A DNA stretch of 5,774 bases from JBAXLO01 sp037134755. Lineage in GTDB: Bacteria; Bacteroidota; Bacteroidia; Bacteroidales; JACABE01. The notes below the pieces were generated by a model that did not search any database, had not been told where the DNA came from, and was given only the letters and a program-made list of their open reading frames with translations. The translations under genes were made by a program, and so were the position numbers. Of the stretch, positions 1 to 5,447 are shown piece after piece (position 1 is the stretch's first letter; each line of letters opens with the position of its first letter). The stretch lies in contig JBAXLO010000261.1 of the NCBI GenBank assembly GCA_037134755.1, positions 1 to 5,774 of the forward strand, read 5' to 3'.

Positions 1-177
1 TGTATTCCTTCGATTACAACCATTGACGCAGTACTGAATTATAAGAAAACGGACTATATTTACTTCTGCGCTAAGGAGGATTTCTCGGGCTATCATAATT
101 TTGCGCGTAATGAAAGTGAGCATGCCGCCAACGCAAGTAAATATCATAAAGCCATGAACGCGAGAAAGATTTATTAA
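1..177 (+). CDS. mltG: Endolytic murein transglycosylase MltG, C-terminal fragment
   Basis: Frame 1 is open from the window edge to a TAA at 175-177, giving the last 58 residues of a protein that starts outside the window. The peptide contains PSITTIDAVLN, then DYIYFCAKEDFSGYHNFA, and ends NARKIY. This is the C-terminal signature of MltG (YceG-like family): a P-S/I-x-x-(S/T)-I-D-A-V-L-N segment followed by Y-(L/F)-Y-F-(V/C)-A and a Gly-rich H-x-F stretch. From family knowledge, MltG is a membrane-anchored lytic transglycosylase that cleaves nascent glycan strands near the inner membrane and so sets peptidoglycan chain length. The catalytic glutamate and the N-terminal membrane anchor lie upstream of the window and cannot be checked. 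The 57-base gap before the next gene shows no convincing terminator, so co-transcription is possible. Confidence in the family is high; the symbol rests on the C-terminal motif only. Confidence 0.88.
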   Translation, partial: CIPSITTIDAVLNYKKTDYIYFCAKEDFSGYHNFARNESEHAANASKYHKAMNARKIY

Positions 178-234
178 TATCCGAAATATATATCTGAAAT
201 TAAATATTAACAACACAAAAATAGAAATCACAAC

Positions 235-1056
235 ATGAAAATTCTTAATTATTTATTAGTAGCTCTGTTGATTACAAGTAGTAATCTGTTTGCTTTGAAA
301 CCAGAAAAGGAATATAAAGTTAAACCGGATGAATTCGGTCTTGCTTACGAGAAACTCACCATCCCAACAAAGGATAATATGCAATTAGTGGCGTGGATGT
401 ATAAGCCATCGGCTGAATCACACAAAGTTATAATAATTAGCCACAGCGGAGACGGTAATATCTCTAACATGATAGAGTTGGCTAGTCATTTTGTTACTTT
501 AGGCTATACTGTAGTTACTTATGACTATCGCGGATATGGTGAAAGCAGTGAATTTAAGGTTAACCCTAACTTCTATATCTATGCACAGTTCGAAAAAGAC
601 CTGAATGGTGTTATAGATTACGTTCATAAATACCACTCTAAGCTAAAACAGATGGAATTATATGGCGTAGGAATGGGCGCAGGCCTTTCTTTAGCAGTTG
701 GAGCTAATAGGGTTGAAGTGAATAAGATAATAGCTGATTCCCCATACATTACTTTAGAAGGCATACAGAAGAAAATTAAAGATGTTAAAGGCACTGATGT
801 TATGATACCTCTTGCTTTTGATAAATATATACTGGAGCCACAATATGCACTAGCTGAACGTGGTAAAAATATGTCGGGCATCCTTGTAATTTATGGTGAA
901 AAAGAAGAAATTTACACACAACTAGATACCAGAAAAGTGCGTAAGGTTGCTAAATGTCCGACAGTTGAGTACAATGTGCTGGGAGCTACTGCCGAAACGA
1001 CTTTTTCTTCGAACAAAGCAAAGTATTTTGATGCAATTAGGAACTTCCTGAAATAA
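235..1056 (+). CDS. Exported alpha/beta-hydrolase-fold protein, catalytic residues apparently lost
   Basis: This is a 273-residue protein. The N-terminus (Lys2, hydrophobic core about 6-15, then SSNLFA to residue 20) looks like a Sec signal peptide; there is no lipobox Cys, so a soluble periplasmic protein is likely. The fold is recognisable: a beta-strand and oxyanion loop VIIISHSGDGN (65-75), VVTYDYRGYGES (93-104), a nucleophile-elbow segment LYGVGMGAG (142-150), ADSPY (167-171), the acid-strand segment ILVIYGEKEEI (216-226) and a terminal helix. This arrangement resembles Bem46/ABHD17-like hydrolases. The elbow normally reads G-x-S-x-G but here is G-V-G-M-G, with Gly146 in place of the nucleophile Ser. 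The usual acid Asp is Glu224 or Glu225, and the usual G-A-G-H histidine region reads G-A-T-A (250-253). The protein is therefore probably not a serine hydrolase and may bind or scaffold. The start at 235 fits the signal peptide; no Shine-Dalgarno is seen, only A-rich sequence. The next gene starts 6 bases after the stop. Confidence 0.85.
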   Translation: MKILNYLLVALLITSSNLFALKPEKEYKVKPDEFGLAYEKLTIPTKDNMQLVAWMYKPSAESHKVIIISHSGDGNISNMIELASHFVTLGYTVVTYDYRGYGESSEFKVNPNFYIYAQFEKDLNGVIDYVHKYHSKLKQMELYGVGMGAGLSLAVGANRVEVNKIIADSPYITLEGIQKKIKDVKGTDVMIPLAFDKYILEPQYALAERGKNMSGILVIYGEKEEIYTQLDTRKVRKVAKCPTVEYNVLGATAETTFSSNKAKYFDAIRNFLK

Positions 1057-1062
1057 TATTGG

Positions 1063-2406
1063 ATGGGGGCATTTAAAGCATACGATATTAGAGGTATCTA
1101 TAATCAGGATTTCAATAAGACAGACGTTTATCGTATTGGTTTTTTCCTGCCAAAGTTATTAAAAACTAAGAAAGTACTTGTTGGAAGAGATGTGCGCTTG
1201 TCCTCTCCTGAGATTTACGATTCATTAACTCTTGGTATTACTGACGCTGGGGCGGAAGTTTACAATATTGGTCTGTCAACGACCCCCATGGTGTATTGGG
1301 CTACTGCCCATTATGGTTTTGATGCCTCTGTAATGATTACTGCTTCACACAATCCAAAAGAATATAATGGTTTAAAGATTTCGAGAACCAATGCACTGCC
1401 TGTGGGCTATGACTCAGGGCTTGATAAGCTTGAAGAACTGATAAAAACCAAAGAAATTGTATTTAATGAAGATGAAGGAAGGGTAATTGATTTTGATGTG
1501 AAGGATGAATATCTCGACTTTCAGAAGAAATATCTTAGCGATATAAGCGATTTGAAAATCGCAATAGATTGCTCTAATGGCATGGCTTCGTTACTGATAA
1601 AACAATTGCTGGGCAAGCATCCCATTTATCTTTTTGATGAAATGGATGGAACATTTCCCAATCATGAAGCCAATCCTTTGGAAGCCGAAAACATTATTGC
1701 TCTTCAAGAACTGGTGAAAGAAACCGGCAGTGATATTGGAGTTATATTTGATGGAGATGCTGATCGTGTAATGTTTGTGGATGAAAACAGCAAGTTTATT
1801 TCCCCTGATCTAATGATAGCTTTGCTCGCACATTATTTTCTAGAAGAGAAAGGCGAAAAGGGAAATGTGCTTCAGGATATAAGATCGTCTAAAGCTGTAG
1901 GAGAGTATATTCATAAATTTGGTAGTGAGATGACTACCTGGAAAGTGGGAAGAGCCAACGCTGCTCTGAAACTTCGGGAAATAGATGGTATTTATGGTGG
2001 CGAACTTGCGGGACATTACTACTTTAGAGATTTCTACTATTCTGATTCAGGACTTATGGCTTGCTCAATAGTATTGGGCATTATAAGTAAGATGAAAAAG
2101 CAGGGTAAAACAGTGTCGGAGCTTATTGCAAGTATCTCGAAGTATGAAAATTCAGGTGAACTGAATTATAGAATAGAGAAAAAGCTTGACGCAATGAATG
2201 CTGTTAAAGACTATTTTACGAAAGATGAAAAAGTACTGGCTTCTTATGATTTCGATGGCTATAGAGTTGAATTTGAAGATTGGTGGTTCAACATAAGACA
2301 GTCGAATACGGAACCTTACCTGCGTTTTATCGCTGAAGCTAAGAATAAAGAGCTTTTGAAAGAGAAAATTACTGCGGTGAATGAGATTCTTAATACTTTT
2401 AAATAG
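1063..2406 (+). CDS. manB: Phosphomannomutase/phosphoglucomutase (alpha-D-phosphohexomutase)
   Basis: This 447-residue cytoplasmic enzyme has all four signature loops of the alpha-D-phosphohexomutase superfamily in order. These are the active-site phosphoserine loop TASHNP (93-98, Ser95), the Mg2+ loop DGDADR (230-235), the sugar-specificity loop GGELAGH (312-318) and the phosphate-binding loop RQSNTEPYLR (412-421). The N-terminus FKAYDIRG (4-11) is also typical. The length is close to the bacterial PMM/PGM group. It interconverts hexose 6-phosphate and hexose 1-phosphate through a bisphosphate intermediate. The Glu in SNTEP is common in mannose-type members, but loop sequences alone do not separate mannose from glucose preference, so the symbol is provisional. 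The product feeds GDP-mannose or UDP-glucose for surface polysaccharides. The ATG at 1063 lies 6 bases after the preceding stop, which implies co-transcription and probably translational coupling. No disruption is seen. Confidence 0.93.
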   Translation: MGAFKAYDIRGIYNQDFNKTDVYRIGFFLPKLLKTKKVLVGRDVRLSSPEIYDSLTLGITDAGAEVYNIGLSTTPMVYWATAHYGFDASVMITASHNPKEYNGLKISRTNALPVGYDSGLDKLEELIKTKEIVFNEDEGRVIDFDVKDEYLDFQKKYLSDISDLKIAIDCSNGMASLLIKQLLGKHPIYLFDEMDGTFPNHEANPLEAENIIALQELVKETGSDIGVIFDGDADRVMFVDENSKFISPDLMIALLAHYFLEEKGEKGNVLQDIRSSKAVGEYIHKFGSEMTTWKVGRANAALKLREIDGIYGGELAGHYYFRDFYYSDSGLMACSIVLGIISKMKKQGKTVSELIASISKYENSGELNYRIEKKLDAMNAVKDYFTKDEKVLASYDFDGYRVEFEDWWFNIRQSNTEPYLRFIAEAKNKELLKEKITAVNEILNTFK

Positions 2407-3403
2407 ATTTCTATTGAAAAAGAATTCATATACATCATTTCTAACCTCTTTATTCAATTCAATAACTAGCAAAAGATTAAAAACATATAGTGTTATTTTA
2501 TTTTTAATAACATTATTATTGTTTACAAATAGTGCATACGCTCAATCAAATATATTTCTTCCAAAAGATAGCTCTACAGTTAATAAAAATAGACTGAAAG
2601 CTCTGATCATAACAGAAAGTACTGTTTACTTAGGCTCGATGACTGCCTTATATTATGCTTGGTACAGCAACTATCCAATGAATCATTTCCACTTTTTTAA
2701 TGATGATAAAGAATGGCTTCAGATGGATAAGTTTGGACATACTACAACCTCTTATTATGTTGGGAAAGTAGGTTATGAAGCATTGAAATGGAGCGGTGTA
2801 AAAGAAAAGGACGCTATTTGGTATGGTGGAACTCTTGGTTGGGCCTATTTAATGATTATAGAAACGATGGACGGCTTCTCTAAAGAGTGGGGCTTCTCCC
2901 CCGGAGACTTTTCTGCGAATACTTTAGGGTCTGCGTTGTTTATAGGACAGCAGCTTGCATGGAAAGAACAACGAATCACATTAAAATTCTCTGCACACAC
3001 AACATCATACGCACAATACCGCCCAAATGAGCTCGGAAGTAATCTACAAGAGAGAATCTTAAAAGATTATAACGGGCAAACGTATTGGCTATCGGCAAAC
3101 ATCTATTCTTTTTTGCCTAAAAGCTCAAGCTTTCCTAAGTGGTTGAACGTTGCAATAGGTTATGGTGCTGAAGGAATGACCGGAGCAAGTGAAAATCCTA
3201 GTGTAGTAAATGGAAAAAGCATCCCATCATTCGAAAGATATAGGCAAATATATCTTTCATTGGATATTGATCTAACAAAGATACATCCTAAGTCAAAAAC
3301 ATTGGAGATGTTGTTTAATGTGATAGGTTTTATCAAGTTCCCAATGCCGACACTTGAATATAATACTCCTAATGGATTTAAATTTCATAGTCTTTACTTC
3401 TAA
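2381..3403 (+). CDS. DUF2279 family exported protein, function unknown
   Basis: This is up to 340 residues and matches my recollection of DUF2279, a Bacteroidota family without assigned function. Recognisable segments are MDKFGHTTTSYY (115-126), IETMDGFSKEWGFSPGDFSAN (160-180), WKEQRITLKFSAH (194-206), LKDYNGQTYWLS (227-238) and WLNVAIGYGAEGM (254-266). A signal peptide is clear: SKRLK (30-34), hydrophobic residues about 38-49, then a probable cleavage after AYA (52-54). No Cys sits at the cleavage site, so it is not a lipoprotein, although the family has been described as putative lipoproteins. The C-terminal half has alternating polar and hydrophobic strands such as QIYLSLDIDL, and the chain ends in Phe, which suggests but does not prove an outer-membrane location. 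The start is uncertain. The ATG at 2381 overlaps the mutase gene by 26 bases and puts about 30 residues before the signal peptide; the only other plausible start before the hydrophobic core is TTG at 2414. It is probably the last gene of the rightward run. Confidence 0.8.
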   Translation: MRFLILLNRFLLKKNSYTSFLTSLFNSITSKRLKTYSVILFLITLLLFTNSAYAQSNIFLPKDSSTVNKNRLKALIITESTVYLGSMTALYYAWYSNYPMNHFHFFNDDKEWLQMDKFGHTTTSYYVGKVGYEALKWSGVKEKDAIWYGGTLGWAYLMIIETMDGFSKEWGFSPGDFSANTLGSALFIGQQLAWKEQRITLKFSAHTTSYAQYRPNELGSNLQERILKDYNGQTYWLSANIYSFLPKSSSFPKWLNVAIGYGAEGMTGASENPSVVNGKSIPSFERYRQIYLSLDIDLTKIHPKSKTLEMLFNVIGFIKFPMPTLEYNTPNGFKFHSLYF

Positions 3404-3425
3404 AAAGAAATAAAAACTTTTAGAA
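3398..3425. terminator. Possible bidirectional hairpin between convergent genes (weak)
   Basis: An 8-base inverted repeat, TTCTAAAA (3398-3405) and TTTTAGAA (3418-3425), flanks a 12-base A-rich loop. One more G-C pair forms if an A is bulged. The repeat covers the DUF2279 stop (3401-3403) and the stop of the convergent ribD (3420-3422). The stem is almost all A-T and no long U-run follows in either direction, so its strength as an intrinsic terminator is doubtful. It is the only candidate at this 16-base convergent junction. Confidence 0.35.
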
Positions 3426-4466
3426 ATTAGACATAATAGTTACAGTATCCTTATTTATTGTTTCAGAAGAGATAATATTACCTTTAATTACGGGAGCAGA
3501 TAGTCCTTTATTAAATGTTTTATTCCCGGTAAGTATGCGAGCCTCATCCCATAAACCTAAATCAATATAACTTTGTAGTAACTCTCTGCCACCTTCTACT
3601 ATAACGGATTGGATATTTATCGAGTAGAGATAATCAAGTATTAACTTAATAATATTTTCTTTAAAATTAATCTTCTTAAACATAGTATTACCTTTACGCT
3701 CTTCAAGTTTTGAATTAAAAATAATAGTTAGGACACTATTATCGAATACATGAAGACGATGAGGCAGGTCAAGGTTCTCATCTAATACAATTCTAAGAGG
3801 ATTATTGCCTTCCCAAAGCCGAACATTGAGTTGTGGATTGTCATTAAGGGCAGTATTGGTTCCAATCATTATAGAAGCCTCTTCGCTACGCCACTTATGA
3901 ACTAATATTCTGAGTTCATCGTTCGTTATCCAATACTTTTTATTATCACCGGCATACGCACGCTCAATGTCCATGAAACCATCGAGAGTTTGAGCCCATT
4001 TAAGGATGATATAAGGACGTTTATGTTTATGAAAAGTAAAAAAACGTCTATTTAAATCATATGCTTCCTTTTCGAGGACACCTGTAACAACGTTAATACC
4101 TGCTTCTTTTAGCTTATCAATACCTTTATTGGCAACAAGAGGATTAATATCGACATTAGCTATAACAACTTCTTTCAACTGATGTTGAATTAATAAATCG
4201 GCGCAAGGAGGTGTCTTGCCAAAATGCGAACAGGGTTCCAGATTAACATAAGCAGTGGCCTCTTTTAACAAAGATTTATCTTTAACAGAATTAATTGCAT
4301 TAACTTCGGCATGTGCTTCTCCATATTTTCGATGAAAACCTTCTCCAATAATAATATTATTATTAACAATAACACATCCAACCATCGGATTAGGAGCCAC
4401 ATTACCTGCTCCATTAAGTGCAAGTTGAAGGCAACGCTTCATATATTTATTATTATTGTTAATCAT
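3420..4466 (-). CDS. ribD: Bifunctional pyrimidine deaminase/reductase RibD (riboflavin biosynthesis)
   Basis: This is a 348-residue cytoplasmic enzyme with two domains. The deaminase domain (about 1-145) shows YMKRCLQLA (8-16), NPMVGCVIV (26-34), the zinc and catalytic motif HAE (52-54), and LEPCSHFGKTPPC (76-88), with Cys79 and Cys88 as expected zinc ligands. The reductase domain (about 150-348) shows KWAQTLDG (156-163), WRSEEASIMIGTNTALNDNP (192-211) and the cofactor-loop segment VIVEGGRELL (288-297). From family knowledge it deaminates the diaminohydroxy-pyrimidinone ribosyl phosphate made from GTP, then reduces the ribose side chain with NADPH. All deaminase motifs are intact. It stands alone, without other rib genes nearby. 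The start at 4466 puts a short Asn-rich leader (MINNNN) before KYMKRC, a length normal for the family; Met9 is a possible alternative. It diverges from prmC across 49 bases and converges with the DUF2279 gene. Confidence 0.95.
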   Translation of the reverse strand: MINNNNKYMKRCLQLALNGAGNVAPNPMVGCVIVNNNIIIGEGFHRKYGEAHAEVNAINSVKDKSLLKEATAYVNLEPCSHFGKTPPCADLLIQHQLKEVVIANVDINPLVANKGIDKLKEAGINVVTGVLEKEAYDLNRRFFTFHKHKRPYIILKWAQTLDGFMDIERAYAGDNKKYWITNDELRILVHKWRSEEASIMIGTNTALNDNPQLNVRLWEGNNPLRIVLDENLDLPHRLHVFDNSVLTIIFNSKLEERKGNTMFKKINFKENIIKLILDYLYSINIQSVIVEGGRELLQSYIDLGLWDEARILTGNKTFNKGLSAPVIKGNIISSETINKDTVTIMSNF

Positions 4467-4497
4467 TTGGCAAAGTTATAATTTATTCTCACCTTTG
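4466..4497 (+). promoter_or_regulatory. Candidate prmC promoter (Bacteroidota type)
   Basis: On the plus strand TTTG (4466-4469) is followed after 20 bases by CACCTTTG (4490-4497). This fits the TAnnTTTG -7 box except for C in place of the first T. Transcription would begin near 4501, about 15 bases before the prmC ATG. The site lies on the same DNA as the candidate ribD promoter, in the opposite direction. Confidence 0.42.
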
Positions 4498-4501
4498 CAA
4501 A
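4471..4501 (-). promoter_or_regulatory. Candidate ribD promoter (Bacteroidota type)
   Basis: Read on the minus strand, TTTG (4501-4498) is followed after 19 bases by TAACTTTG (4478-4471), an exact match to the TAnnTTTG -7 box with standard spacing. The ATG of ribD begins only 4 bases after the box, so this promoter would give a leaderless or nearly leaderless mRNA. A second exact -7 match, TATCTTTG (4505-4498), has a TTTG 23 bases upstream (4532-4529, inside prmC). It would give a leader of roughly 28 bases. Confidence 0.5.
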
Positions 4502-4502
4502 G
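4493..4502. repeat. Perfect 10-base palindrome CTTTGCAAAG in the divergent spacer
   Basis: CTTTGCAAAG is its own reverse complement. Its left half is the TTTG of the candidate prmC -7 box. Its right half, read on the other strand, is the TTTG that can serve as the -33 element of the ribD promoter or as the end of the alternative TATCTTTG -7 box. The symmetry may simply reflect back-to-back promoter elements, but it could also be a small operator. Confidence 0.45.
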
Positions 4503-4515
4503 ATAAAAAACAATA

Positions 4516-5409
4516 ATGAAAATCATATCAAATAAATTAAAAGACATTGTTGATTTCTTTAAGCAAGAACTTAAGGGACTATACGATGAGCGCGAATTAA
4601 GGAGTATTATCTTTATAGTTATGGAAGAGTTTACAGGTTATTCTTCTTCACAATTATTGACAAATGAAGACCACACTGTAAGCGAATCGACATTATTAAA
4701 GATAAACTTTGCAATAAAAGATCTTAAAGAGTATAAACCGTTGCAATATATTTTAGGATATGCAACTTTTTATGATTTAAAAATAAAGGTGACCTCCGAT
4801 GTTATGATCCCTCGTCCCGAGACAGAGGAACTTGTTAAGTGGGTGATTGATGAGAATAAATATGCGCGAGAAATAAAAGCGGATTCAGTGCCTAAGAGTC
4901 TTAAATTAGTAGAAATTGGTACCGGTAGTGGGTGCATTGCTATTGCTATTAAGAAAAATATACCTGAGATAAGTATTAAAGCAATAGATATTTCGGAACA
5001 TGCTTTAAAGGTTGCTCGAAAGAATGCTGATTTAAATAAAGTTGAAATAGATTTCTTTCAACATGATATATTTGATAAGAATTTATATGCTTTCAAGTTT
5101 AAAATAGATATTATTGTAAGCAATCCACCCTATGTAAGGGAATCGGAAAAGGCGCTGATGAGCCAAAATGTATTGGATTATGAACCCGAATTGGCTTTAT
5201 TTGTTAAAGATGAACAAGCATTAGCTTATTACGAAGCCATAGCTGAATTTGCTTTACTTAGATTGAAACCACTAGGTTGTATTTTTGTTGAAATAAACGA
5301 AGCATTGGCTTTAGATGTAGCAGAGCTGTTTATTTTAAAAGAATTTAAGAAGATTAAGATTAAGCAAGACATACACGGCAAAGACAGGATGCTTAAAATA
5401 AGCAGGTAA
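4516..5409 (+). CDS. prmC: Peptide chain release factor N5-glutamine methyltransferase PrmC (HemK)
   Basis: This 297-residue protein is slightly longer than the E. coli enzyme (277 residues). The N-terminal helical domain (about 1-85) is the release-factor-binding part in known structures. It is followed by the linker motif MIPRPETEELVKW (97-109), the S-adenosylmethionine-binding loop EIGTGSGC (133-140), the strand-end acid IKAIDIS (154-160) and the catalytic NPPY motif (203-206) within VSNPPYVRESE. EPELALF (223-229) is also typical. NPPY binds the side-chain amide of the glutamine in the GGQ motif of RF1 and RF2, which the enzyme methylates to make termination efficient. The extra length comes partly from residues 111-130, between PRPETEELV and the cofactor loop. 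The start at 4516 agrees with the family N-terminus. No Shine-Dalgarno is seen; the leader is A-rich. The gene is probably monocistronic, bounded by the divergent ribD spacer and a hairpin at its stop codon. Confidence 0.95.
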   Translation: MKIISNKLKDIVDFFKQELKGLYDERELRSIIFIVMEEFTGYSSSQLLTNEDHTVSESTLLKINFAIKDLKEYKPLQYILGYATFYDLKIKVTSDVMIPRPETEELVKWVIDENKYAREIKADSVPKSLKLVEIGTGSGCIAIAIKKNIPEISIKAIDISEHALKVARKNADLNKVEIDFFQHDIFDKNLYAFKFKIDIIVSNPPYVRESEKALMSQNVLDYEPELALFVKDEQALAYYEAIAEFALLRLKPLGCIFVEINEALALDVAELFILKEFKKIKIKQDIHGKDRMLKISR

Positions 5410-5425
5410 TTTACTGCTTATTTTA
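5394..5425. terminator. Rho-independent-like hairpin at the end of prmC, probably bidirectional
   Basis: AAAATAAGCAG (5395-5405) and CTGCTTATTTT (5414-5424) form a perfect 11-base-pair stem, extended to 12 by T5394-A5425, around an 8-base loop. The GCAG/CTGC core is G-C rich and lies next to the loop, and the 3' arm is U-rich, as in an intrinsic terminator. The prmC stop codon (5407-5409) lies in the loop. The arm composition is symmetric, so it can also serve the convergent gene ending at 5448. Confidence 0.75.
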
Positions 5426-5447
5426 TAATATCAAACTAATATTGCGT

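Noticed and set aside
96..103. TAATTTTG, an exact TAnnTTTG match upstream of the hydrolase gene
   Set aside because: It is inside the mltG coding sequence, has no TTTG at the right distance upstream, and is more than 130 bases from the next start. A chance match in AT-rich DNA is likely.
174..210. Inverted repeat TTAATAT/ATATTAA after mltG as a terminator
   Set aside because: The stem is only 7 A-T pairs around a 23-base loop with no U-run, which is too weak to call.
624..881. Minus-strand open frame of 85 codons inside the hydrolase gene
   Set aside because: It lies wholly within a well-supported gene on the other strand and shows no recognisable motif.
2152..2472. Minus-strand open frame of 106 codons across the mutase end
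   Set aside because: It is antisense to the conserved mutase C-terminal domain, including the RQSNTEPYLR loop, and has no family features of its own.
4467..4515. FMN riboswitch upstream of ribD
   Set aside because: The spacer is only 49 bases, well short of the roughly 120 bases such an element needs, and none of its conserved segments are visible.
5427..5443. Small inverted repeat AATAT/ATATT downstream of the prmC hairpin
   Set aside because: Five A-T pairs in AT-rich spacer are expected by chance.
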